A stretch of 58,300 nt of DNA from Nitrospirales bacterium (GTDB taxonomy: Bacteria; Nitrospirota; Nitrospiria; Nitrospirales; UBA8639): contig JAJDBM010000067.1 in the NCBI GenBank assembly GCA_029261355.1, positions 1 to 58,300 on the forward strand, written 5' to 3'. Shown in pieces: positions 1 to 7,094 of the stretch. The translations under genes were made by a program, and so were the position numbers. The notes below the pieces were generated by a model. That model worked only from the letters and a program-made list of their open reading frames with translations. It was not told the origin of the DNA and did no database searches. Numbering within the stretch: the first letter of the stretch is position 1; the number at the start of each line of letters is the position of its first letter.

Positions 1-74
1 TAACCTTGCTGCTGAACTAATGCCACGGCGTCCGCTTTAAATTCCGTTGTAAAACTTCGTCGGCCTCGCTTCAT
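1..74 (-). CDS. IS3-family transposase OrfA, N-terminal part (cut by window edge)
   Basis: The minus-strand reading from position 74 gives an ATG followed by a basic start (MKRGRRSFTTEFKADAVAL), the classic opening of the helix-turn-helix OrfA of IS3-family elements, which binds the element ends. Only 24 codons are visible and the gene runs off the left edge. The element therefore lies mainly outside the window, with its end just to the right of this start. Family is fairly clear from the motif; the subgroup is not. Confidence 0.75.
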   Translation of the reverse strand, partial: MKRGRRSFTTEFKADAVALVQQQG

Positions 75-112
75 CTCTCACCTCATTTGGGTTGTTGTAC
101 CACAACCTAAAC

Positions 113-135
113 AGGTGTCCACTTTTATTAGACCA
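113..135 (-). repeat. Probable terminal inverted repeat of the left IS3 element
   Basis: Read on the minus strand, the stretch begins TGGTCTAATAAAAGTGGAC and lies about 40 bases before the orfA start. IS3-family ends commonly begin with TG and carry a GTGGACA-like core. The outer end would be near 135. The partner end is outside the window, so this is inferred from position and motif. Confidence 0.5.
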
Positions 136-540
136 CTTCAAGTCCTCCATTTCATCGCTGTAACCTCTCATTCTTAATTCACTCTTCAGCCTATTGAACC
201 CTCTTCTCAAGAAATGGCAGGGGCAGTCAATTCCTGTTCACTTCAATCTTCGACTGCCCTGTTTCTACGGCAAAATACCGTGATTATTTCCTCAGAAGTT
301 GCAGCTCTTCAGATTTCCGCGTAAGCCTGCTCCTCCCAATTTTCACAGAGTAGGAACCTTGTGAAACTTTAGTTGCTCTATTCAGTGCGGTAACCAAGGC
401 GACCTCGCATGAATCATCAACGTTAAGTTGCCGCTAGAGTAATCAGGATGAATGCAGTTGTGGTCGTAGAAAGTTGAAGTCCCTCGCGCACGCGTCTTGT
501 GTTCATTTGGCTCTGATTCTGTGTTGACGAGTTTGGCTCG
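136..540. other. Intergenic stretch without a recognised gene
   Basis: About 400 bases lie between the left IS end and the MauE/DoxX gene. I see no open frame with a convincing start, no tRNA and no clear terminator with a T-run. A weak 5-bp hairpin (ACGAG/CTCGT) sits next to the stop of the following gene. It may be a scar zone around the insertion, but nothing specific is recognisable. Confidence 0.4.
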
Positions 541-948
541 TTATCGTTTAGCGCAATAGGCTAACAGGGCACACAGAGCCACCATGACCAGGTCTTCAAT
601 TGGCGAGACCCAAGTCAGTGGTCTGGGAAAAAACACGCCGAAGCAGCCACAGTTTGCCAGCTGCAATCCCCTGAATAATGTGACGGTCATCCAGACGGCA
701 TAGCCAAAATTCATGATGGCTGCCGTGATGGCGCTGGTCTGTAATCGCCAACCTGAGAGCATCCACCCACCTAGGAAAAATTCGAATATCGTGACCGCGA
801 ATGCGATGAGGTAGAGAGATGACTGAGGAAATGCCTGATAGGTCTCTAGCACATCGGCGAATCCTGCCAGGTCCAGAGCTTTCCCTAACGCGGAACCGAC
901 AAGAATTCCCCCGATAAGTATTTGAAGTACCAGTCGTAGTATCTTCAT
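541..948 (-). CDS. MauE/DoxX-family redox-associated membrane protein
   Basis: This 135-residue protein has four hydrophobic segments (about 5-25, 45-65, 72-95 and 115-132) and a conserved NCGCFG motif at 99-104. That combination is typical of the MauE branch of the DoxX-like family, whose members support disulfide or thiol chemistry at the inner membrane. The cysteines near the membrane face suggest a role in electron or disulfide transfer; the actual partner is unknown. It is alone on the minus strand downstream of tmRNA, separated by the tmRNA terminator. A second DoxX-like gene lies at the far end of the window. Confidence 0.75.
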   Translation of the reverse strand: MKILRLVLQILIGGILVGSALGKALDLAGFADVLETYQAFPQSSLYLIAFAVTIFEFFLGGWMLSGWRLQTSAITAAIMNFGYAVWMTVTLFRGLQLANCGCFGVFFPRPLTWVSPIEDLVMVALCALLAYCAKR

Positions 949-979
949 GAATTTCTAGGTGTATTGGTATGAAGGGTTC

Positions 980-1018
980 AAAAAAAAGCCTCTGAGTGGT
1001 AAGCCACGCAGAGGCTTT
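980..1018 (-). terminator. Rho-independent terminator of tmRNA
   Basis: On the minus strand the stem AAAGCCTCTG (1009-1018) pairs with CAGAGGCTTT (986-995), extended by an inner GTGG/CCAC, and is followed by a run of T. It lies 11 bases past the tmRNA 3' CCA, so it most likely ends the ssrA transcript. Confidence 0.85.
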
Positions 1019-1028
1019 GATTATGGAA

Positions 1029-1380
1029 TGGTGGAGGTGGCGGGAATCGAACCCGCGTCCGAAGACATTTAGCGCAACGGCCCTACGTGTGTAGCTGATG
1101 ATTTTAGTATTCGCATTCGCCCACGCCCATCAACAGGCTTAGAACGTTTGCTAGCCCAGAAAGTTCTCATCCGCCGCCGCTGAGCACCAGCATTGGACCA
1201 GCCTGCAAAGTGACGTCCCTTCCCGACCCGCAGACAAAATCGGGAGAGACGTCGCGGTCAATTAAGCCGCGAGAGCCAATGGTTCGTTGGCAATTAATGT
1301 TTTCCCGAAGGTTTAACGAGACTCCGAGAGCTCGACACGCTCCGTTGACCTCCTGTTCCCCGTCGAAGCCAGTCACCCCC
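1029..1380 (-). ncRNA. ssrA: Transfer-messenger RNA (tmRNA)
   Basis: The RNA rescues stalled ribosomes by acting first as an alanine tRNA and then as a short mRNA. The 5' end GGGGGTGACTGGCTTCGACG and the 3' end with a T-arm (GGTTCGATTCC) and CACCTCCACCA form the tRNA-like acceptor stem. The coding part at 1291-1262 reads GCC AAC GAA CCA TTG GCT CTC GCG GCT TAA, giving the tag ANEPLALAA, added after the charged alanine; the ALAA end is the usual protease signal. Length is about 352 nt, one-piece. Open frames annotated across it on either strand are spurious. Confidence 0.95.
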
Positions 1381-1414
1381 TTGTGTGAAGTTGGCAAATT
1401 GAAGACTTCCCTTT

Positions 1415-1444
1415 ACTATAGCTCACGATCAAAGTTTTTGCCAG
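1415..1444 (-). promoter_or_regulatory. Likely promoter of tmRNA
   Basis: On the minus strand CTGGCA (1439-1444) is followed after 18 bases by TATAGT (1415-1420), a fair sigma-70 type pair about 35 bases upstream of the mature tmRNA 5' end. The leader would be removed by RNase P processing. Inferred from motif and spacing only. Confidence 0.45.
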
Positions 1445-1517
1445 GAAGTATTGGTCGCTCAGTTCTTGCTATACAGATAATCAATAAAGATAACTTTTCA
1501 ACCCTAGGAGCGTATTT

Positions 1518-1838
1518 ATGGCATGGGTCTATTTGCTCATTGCGGGCGCTTTTGAAATCGTGTGGGCGGTGAGTTTGAAGTTTACCGAGGGGTTTACCCG
1601 ATTGTGGCCGAGTGTTGGGACCGTTGTGGCGATGGGGATTAGCATGGTGTGCATTTCATTTGCGTTGCGGTCCATACCGATGGGAACGGCCTATGCGATT
1701 TGGACCGGAATAGGCGCTGCAGGTACCGTGATTGTGGGGATGGTGTGGTTTAATGAACCGCGTGAGGCCATGAGGCTGGTGAGTATCGCCGTGATTATTG
1801 CGGGCATCGTAGGGTTGAAGCTGTCATCTACTTCCTAA
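1518..1838 (+). CDS. sugE: SMR-family quaternary ammonium/guanidinium exporter SugE (Gdx)
   Basis: This 106-residue protein has four membrane helices and the conserved membrane-embedded Glu13 of small multidrug resistance transporters, in the context AGAFEIVWA typical of the SugE/Gdx branch. These proteins act as dual-topology dimers exchanging protons for guanidinium or small quaternary ammonium ions. The ATG is preceded by TAGGAGCG, a good ribosome site. It stands alone, divergent from tmRNA. I looked for a guanidine riboswitch in the 137-base leader and could not recognise one. Confidence 0.88.
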   Translation: MAWVYLLIAGAFEIVWAVSLKFTEGFTRLWPSVGTVVAMGISMVCISFALRSIPMGTAYAIWTGIGAAGTVIVGMVWFNEPREAMRLVSIAVIIAGIVGLKLSSTS

Positions 1839-1949
1839 AGAAAGGTTAGACAGAAGTTTCGTCTGGTGAAAAGGGAAGGCTGTCGTCAGGAAGAGGTCTG
1901 GGCAACGGGAGGCGAAATACGAACGATGAGCAATGAGATGAGGACGGAT

Positions 1950-2519
1950 TCAGAAAGCCCAGGCGACAAACGTATATCGTTCGCCTTTGGTTACTTCTTT
2001 GACTTCATGTGGATACATAAAGTTTGAGGGAAAGACGAGAATATCTCCTGCTTTAAGGGGGACGACATGTTTCCCTGAGAATACAAAATCTCCCCCTTCA
2101 TACCCATCATTTAACAGACCTAAGATAGACAAGATCGGGATGCCCTTATGGTTTCCATCAAAGATGGAATGAATGTGATCATAATGATTCCGCATCATCG
2201 TGCCAGCGGTATACCGATTAAAGCGAATGGGCGTAAAGGTTTTAATGAAACTTTTAATTCGATCATCGTTTTGAGGTGCAAATTTGATCATATAATCTTC
2301 GATAGCTGAGCACACAAACGGAGCGAGGGTTTCCTGTAATTCAGATGAGGTTTGTTGGACATCAAGCTCTTTCTCGCTTTCGGAGCTATAGTTACTGGCG
2401 GCATAGTTGTACCAGGAATGTTTGTCCCATTCTTTTGATTGAATGTCTTTTGTCACATCGACGCACACATTTTGGGGAATGGCGTTGGTGACGAAGATAT
2501 AATCACTCACCTTTTCCAC
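1950..2519 (-). CDS. 2-oxoglutarate/Fe(II)-dependent oxygenase (prolyl-4-hydroxylase-like)
   Basis: The 189-residue protein carries the facial triad of the P4H-type double-stranded beta-helix: His112-Tyr-Asp114, distal His171, and Arg181 for 2-oxoglutarate binding. Such enzymes hydroxylate a side chain or small molecule while decarboxylating 2-oxoglutarate. It is the last gene of the minus-strand sulfur assimilation cluster, 20 bases after cysN, so it is probably co-transcribed. The substrate cannot be deduced; a sulfur-linked one is only a guess from position. Confidence 0.75.
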   Translation of the reverse strand: MEKVSDYIFVTNAIPQNVCVDVTKDIQSKEWDKHSWYNYAASNYSSESEKELDVQQTSSELQETLAPFVCSAIEDYMIKFAPQNDDRIKSFIKTFTPIRFNRYTAGTMMRNHYDHIHSIFDGNHKGIPILSILGLLNDGYEGGDFVFSGKHVVPLKAGDILVFPSNFMYPHEVKEVTKGERYTFVAWAF

Positions 2520-2539
2520 GTCTCAGTTCCTTCTGATCG

Positions 2540-4390
2540 TTAAATAGAAAACTGAAAGGCTGGTTGGGCGCCAACGGTTTCCGCCAGAATACCCTTTTGC
2601 TTCAAGGTCTCGATGATTTGTCGAGCACGAGCATCAAAGTCATCAGGACCCAAAAATGTGAGTGTCGCATCCGGAAGGAGGCTTTCCTGTTCTTTCGACA
2701 TATAAATGGTCACGACTGGTGTGGGGTTCACGAGCGTTTGGATGGCCTGTGCAACGGTACCGCCAGGAAGCGAAAAGGGATTGGTGGTAGAAAGGACCAA
2801 CAGCCCAGTATCAGTGAGGAGTCTTGCGACTTCGCCATAGCGGCGCACCGCTTCGTTGGCATTGGCTTCACCAATATCTGCATCAAGGCCACGGCGGAGG
2901 TTTTCAGCATCAAGTAGATACGCATGGCGTCCTTCAGCAACGAGTACTGATTCGAGTTTACGAGCTAAAAAGGCTTTGCCTGTTGAATCAGGGCCGGTAA
3001 ATAAGACGACTGCAGCTCGATGTCCGTAATGTTGTGCCCGTTCTTCTGGTCCTATATCGCCTTTTACCCAGGCTGAATCGCGTTCTCGTGCTTCAGTTCG
3101 AAGGCCTTCTTGTTCGTCACGAACCATTTCGGTGATAATTCCGCCACCGGAAACATCATACTCATCAACTAAGACGAAACGCCCCGTTTCTTCGGACGTA
3201 ATATAGGAGTCAAAGGCAAGGGAGGCTTTCGTCCGTATGGTCAGATCGGCCACTTCATTTCGCTGGACGGCTGTAGCGGTTTGTCGGTCGTCCAGGTCAT
3301 TCGCATTCACAATCCGATGAATAGCAGAGACTTCACAGGCAATTTCTCGTGTGGCAAGCCGGAGGACATAGTATTTGTTCATTTCGAGGGAACGTTTTCC
3401 AAGCCAGAAGACATTGGCTCGAAAGCTGGTGGAGACGAGGGGCCCATCATCCTCATGTGCGGCAATTTGTCCGCGTTCCACGAATATTTGTTCATCCAAC
3501 GTAATCCCAACCGACTGTCCTGCTGAGGCACGCATGGGCGGTTGGTCGACGTTGAACGCTTCTATCGATTGAATAGCCGCTGATTTATTCGATGGCGCAA
3601 AGACAAGGCGGTCCCCAACTTTCAGCTGGCCAGCGGTAATTTTCCCGACAAGAATGCGGCGTGCATCAAATTTGTAGACGTCCTGGATGGGAAAGCGTAG
3701 CGGTTGATCAACATCTGCTGCGACGAGTGAAAAGTGGGACAGGGAATCTAAGACGGTTGGGCCTGTATACCAAGGTGTTTCTGGGGCATTCGTGGTGATA
3801 TTGATGCCTTGCTTGGCACTAGCTGGGATGACGTATTGTGGAATGACGTTTAATTGTGTCAGGAATTCGCGGTATTCTTTTTCAATACCACGAAACACAT
3901 CCTCGCGATATCCAACTAAGTCCATTTTATTGACGACGACTGTGACCTGTTTTACTCCAAGCATGGAAAGTAAGAGGCCGTGCCGTTTGGATTGATCTTT
4001 GACGCCTTCTAAGGCATCGATGATAAGAAGTGCGGCCTCTGCTCTGGCGGCACCGGACACCATGTTTTTGAGGAATTCTTTATGCCCGGGAGCGTCAATA
4101 ATAATGTATTGACGATTTCCCCAAGAGAAGAATGTGCGAGCGGTGTCAATCGTAATGCCTTGTTGTTGTTCCTCTAAAAATGCATCAAAGAGGAATGCAT
4201 ACTCAAATTCTTTTCCCTGTTGTTTGCAAATGGCTTGAATCTTCTCGATCTTTCCAACGGGTAAGGTCCCCGTGTCGGCATACAGGCGTCCAAGTAAGGT
4301 TGATTTACCATGATCAACATGACCCACGATCACGATATTCATGGTTTCTTTTGTTTGGGTGTTGTTGGGGGTCACGGTGTCGGCGGCCAT
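2540..4390 (-). CDS. cysN: Sulfate adenylyltransferase GTPase subunit CysN with degenerate APS-kinase (CysC) tail
   Basis: Residues 1 to about 445 form the EF-Tu-like GTPase that drives ATP sulfurylase: GHVDHGKS P-loop at 23-30, the DAPGHKEF switch and NKMD for guanine recognition. The last 150 residues match APS kinase, but its P-loop at 466-473 reads GPDSTGKA, with Ala in place of the usual Ser/Thr, and the usual DGDNxRxGL region reads DAENLRRGL. The kinase is therefore probably weak or inactive. The gene follows cysD with 2 bases between them, so the two ATP sulfurylase subunits are translationally coupled. Total length (616) is that of CysNC fusions. Confidence 0.93.
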   Translation of the reverse strand: MAADTVTPNNTQTKETMNIVIVGHVDHGKSTLLGRLYADTGTLPVGKIEKIQAICKQQGKEFEYAFLFDAFLEEQQQGITIDTARTFFSWGNRQYIIIDAPGHKEFLKNMVSGAARAEAALLIIDALEGVKDQSKRHGLLLSMLGVKQVTVVVNKMDLVGYREDVFRGIEKEYREFLTQLNVIPQYVIPASAKQGINITTNAPETPWYTGPTVLDSLSHFSLVAADVDQPLRFPIQDVYKFDARRILVGKITAGQLKVGDRLVFAPSNKSAAIQSIEAFNVDQPPMRASAGQSVGITLDEQIFVERGQIAAHEDDGPLVSTSFRANVFWLGKRSLEMNKYYVLRLATREIACEVSAIHRIVNANDLDDRQTATAVQRNEVADLTIRTKASLAFDSYITSEETGRFVLVDEYDVSGGGIITEMVRDEQEGLRTEARERDSAWVKGDIGPEERAQHYGHRAAVVLFTGPDSTGKAFLARKLESVLVAEGRHAYLLDAENLRRGLDADIGEANANEAVRRYGEVARLLTDTGLLVLSTTNPFSLPGGTVAQAIQTLVNPTPVVTIYMSKEQESLLPDATLTFLGPDDFDARARQIIETLKQKGILAETVGAQPAFQFSI

Positions 4391-4392
4391 GA

Positions 4393-5193
4393 TTACATGT
4401 ATCCTTCTTTTCGCAATTGTTCCATGCCGCGGCCTTCGTCTTGGGCGCGGCCGGCACGTTCAGCGACCTTACTGTTTCTCAATTCAATAATAACTTCGTC
4501 AACATTTTTTGAAGTAGACTTCATGGGGCTGGTACAGGGCTCGCACCCCAAGCTGCGGTATCGTTGTCCCGTTCCTTGATCCAAATATAAATTGTCCAAA
4601 AATGGAATGTTTTCCATTTTGATGTATTCCCAAATGTTAATTTCCGTCCAATCCAATAATGGGTGAATACGAATATGCGTGCCAGGTGGGAAGGAGATCT
4701 TATATTGGTCCCACAACTCAGGAGGTTGATCGCGAAAATCCCATTCGTTGTTTTTGTCACGTGGAGAAAAATACCGTTCTTTGGCACGTGTACTATCTTC
4801 ATCTGAACGCACGCCTAAAATAATCCCGGTATACCCTTTTTCTTCGAGTAAGAGTTTCAGTCCTTCAGTTTTGAGGGCCGTGCAGCATTCCATTCGCCCC
4901 TTTGTATGATTCATACCTTCTGCGAGGGCTTTTTTGTTTTGTCCGACGATTAAGTTTAATCGCCATTCACGAGCCAAGCGGTCGCGGTATTCGATCATTT
5001 CTGGAATTTTATAACTCGTGTCGACATGCAGAAGTGGAAAGGGGACATGCCCGAAAAAGGCTTTTCGAGCTAGCCAAAGTAATACGGTGGAATCTTTTCC
5101 CATCGACCACAGCATGCCCAGGTTCTCGAAGTTTTTATAGGCTTCGCGAAGAATAAACACGCTTTGATCTTCAAGCTGACGAAGGTGTTTCAT
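4393..5193 (-). CDS. cysD: Sulfate adenylyltransferase catalytic subunit CysD
   Basis: This 266-residue protein is the PAPS-reductase-fold ATP sulfurylase subunit, which with CysN makes APS from sulfate and ATP. The pyrophosphatase loop SMGKDST is at 30-36, and the C-terminal part has the [11 protein letters not shown]-type segment typical of CysD. Its ATG overlaps the stop of the TrpD2-like gene by 4 bases, showing tight coupling within the sulfur operon. Length is slightly below the E. coli protein (302). Confidence 0.95.
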   Translation of the reverse strand: MKHLRQLEDQSVFILREAYKNFENLGMLWSMGKDSTVLLWLARKAFFGHVPFPLLHVDTSYKIPEMIEYRDRLAREWRLNLIVGQNKKALAEGMNHTKGRMECCTALKTEGLKLLLEEKGYTGIILGVRSDEDSTRAKERYFSPRDKNNEWDFRDQPPELWDQYKISFPPGTHIRIHPLLDWTEINIWEYIKMENIPFLDNLYLDQGTGQRYRSLGCEPCTSPMKSTSKNVDEVIIELRNSKVAERAGRAQDEGRGMEQLRKEGYM

Positions 5194-6263
5194 ACAGGTA
5201 CCGTTTCAGTAGATAAATCAAGGTTGTCTGGTAAGGACGTTGTTGGTGTTGAGAGTGCTTTCAGTTTTTCTAAGGCCATGCCTGATTGAAGGGCCCGCTC
5301 TGCCAAGGGCGCAGCTTGGCTAAGTGAAGAGGCTTGGCCTGCAGCGTACAGAAATAAGGCTGCATTAAAAATGACCCAGGCACGGTAGTCGCCTTGGATT
5401 GTATTGTGTAAGCATGCAGAGACAAGGGCCGCTTCTCGTTGGGGAATTGATGAGCCATTGGGTAAAGTTAAATGCCCCATGGCCTGAAATGACCCAAACC
5501 TCAATCCAATATCCTGCGGTCGAATCAACAGTCGCGCAATATGGCCATTCCTAAGTTCCCGTACGGGAGTGACCGAGGAAATTGACAATTCGGGGATACC
5601 TTCAACGCCTTGCAGAACCATCGCTCGAGATGTGCCAAGCATATTCAAGGCTTCAATAATTTTATCCAAATAAGGAGGATGAGAAATTCCGATGACCTGT
5701 GAGGCGGCCCGAGCAGGATTCAACATTCTGGCTACTTGGTGGGCAAGGTTCTGTACTCCGAAATCTTGTCGAAGATCAAGAAGGTGGGCCAAGGGGGGAT
5801 GATAGTTTTCAAGGTCGAGATATCCGAACTTGTACTCAGTGAGCTGATCGATAGGTTGAGAGGTGGCAATGCCTAAATGTTTCAGAATGTCTGGAACTGT
5901 CGAGGCTGCTGCAGCGTTACTCGTTCCATGGATCAAGATTGTGGCCCCTGCGGAAGAGGCGATGAGAGCCGAAGCGATGATAGCATGACAGGTGTCGTGC
6001 TTTTCACCGTACAGCGGCACGTCCACAACTTCCGATGGTGATGGAATGGCAAGTGGAGGAACATACTGTCTGATGGCCGAGGTGAAGGCGGCTAATTCTG
6101 AAATGGATTCTGTCTTCATGCGCATCGCCATAAGGAATGCACCGACTTGCCCTGGGGTAGCCTGGGATTCAACGATGTTCCGCATGGCTTCCTTGGCTTC
6201 GTCCCAGGTTAAGTCTTTGCTTCGTTTTTGGCCCTTGCCTATTTTGGTAATAAATTGGTGCAT
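5190..6263 (-). CDS. TrpD2/YbiB-like protein (anthranilate phosphoribosyltransferase fold, not tryptophan synthesis)
   Basis: The 357-residue protein has the helical N-terminal domain and nucleoside-phosphorylase-like core of glycosyl transferase family 3. The PRPP-binding GTGGD loop of true TrpD is missing and replaced by [10 protein letters not shown], as in the YbiB/TrpD2 branch; E. coli YbiB is a nucleic-acid-binding protein without TrpD activity. It sits inside the sulfate assimilation operon between cysH and cysD, overlapping cysD by 4 bases, which suggests a conserved but unexplained sulfur link. I am confident of the fold and unsure of the role. Confidence 0.75.
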   Translation of the reverse strand: MHQFITKIGKGQKRSKDLTWDEAKEAMRNIVESQATPGQVGAFLMAMRMKTESISELAAFTSAIRQYVPPLAIPSPSEVVDVPLYGEKHDTCHAIIASALIASSAGATILIHGTSNAAAASTVPDILKHLGIATSQPIDQLTEYKFGYLDLENYHPPLAHLLDLRQDFGVQNLAHQVARMLNPARAASQVIGISHPPYLDKIIEALNMLGTSRAMVLQGVEGIPELSISSVTPVRELRNGHIARLLIRPQDIGLRFGSFQAMGHLTLPNGSSIPQREAALVSACLHNTIQGDYRAWVIFNAALFLYAAGQASSLSQAAPLAERALQSGMALEKLKALSTPTTSLPDNLDLSTETVPV

Positions 6264-6348
6264 GTCAAAAATTTACGTCTCTCATATGTCGTTGCACATC
6301 TTTCGTCTGTCTTAATGTTTTAATTGGTCTCGTCGTTACGACGTTCAG

Positions 6349-7089
6349 TTATTCTTTTTCGTGTTCTGTCTTATTCGGATGAAGTCCACATTCAGTCTTC
6401 TCGACGTGTTTCCACCGTCCAGATCGAGGGTCTTCTCCTGGCAGCACGGGTGCTGTGCAATGTGTACACCCAATACTTGGGTAGTTTTGGTCATGTAACG
6501 CGTTATAGGGAACCTCATTGGCATGAATGTAGGCCCACACCTGTTCCCCTGTCCACGTGGCGAGTGGATTGATTTTTACCAATTGAAACTTGTTATCCCA
6601 TTCAACGATTTTTGCATTGGCACGAGTTGGTGATTGATCTCGTCGAATCCCCGTGATCCATGCCGTATAGTTTGTGAGTACCCGTTCGAGTGGTTCAAGC
6701 TTTCGATGCTGACAACATTCATCTGGTTTGTGTGCCCATAAGGCTTCGCCATGGGTCGTGGCTTGCTTTTCCGGGGTCAACAACGATTTCATTTGAATGA
6801 TTTGATCAGCCTTGAGTCCATATTTGGTGCTGATTTGTTCTCGAACCTGATGAGTTTCAGGAAACAAAAAGTCTGTATCCAAATAAAAGAGCGAGGCGTT
6901 GGGCTGCTGCCGAAACAACATGTCAGCAAGCACTACGTCTTCTGCCCCAAAACTACAGGCCAAAATAATATGCGGACCATAGTCGCCAAAGGCAGAGGCG
7001 AGAATTTCCTGCGGAGTCTGGCCCTCCAATGTCTCATTCATGATTTGCAGGGCTTCAGCAGTGGGCTGAATGCTTGTTGAATGACTCAT
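6349..7089 (-). CDS. cysH: Adenylylsulfate (APS) reductase, assimilatory, [4Fe-4S] type
   Basis: The 246-residue protein reduces APS to sulfite with thiol donors such as thioredoxin. The paired Cys125-Cys126 and Cys208-xx-Cys211 form the iron-sulfur signature that distinguishes APS-specific enzymes from PAPS-specific CysH, which lacks these cysteines. The C-terminal ECGLH at 233-237 carries the catalytic cysteine. It follows the sulfite reductase gene with a 5-base gap, matching consecutive steps of the pathway. The APS specificity fits the degenerate APS kinase fused to CysN downstream. Confidence 0.93.
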   Translation of the reverse strand: MSHSTSIQPTAEALQIMNETLEGQTPQEILASAFGDYGPHIILACSFGAEDVVLADMLFRQQPNASLFYLDTDFLFPETHQVREQISTKYGLKADQIIQMKSLLTPEKQATTHGEALWAHKPDECCQHRKLEPLERVLTNYTAWITGIRRDQSPTRANAKIVEWDNKFQLVKINPLATWTGEQVWAYIHANEVPYNALHDQNYPSIGCTHCTAPVLPGEDPRSGRWKHVEKTECGLHPNKTEHEKE

Positions 7090-7094
7090 CTCTC

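Noticed and set aside
1167-1397. Open frames over 1167-1397 (minus) and 1210-1572 (plus)
   Set aside because: They overlie tmRNA, whose structure and tag explain the sequence.
1381-1517. A guanidine riboswitch ahead of sugE
   Set aside because: The leader is short and shows no motif of the known guanidine classes that I could recognise.
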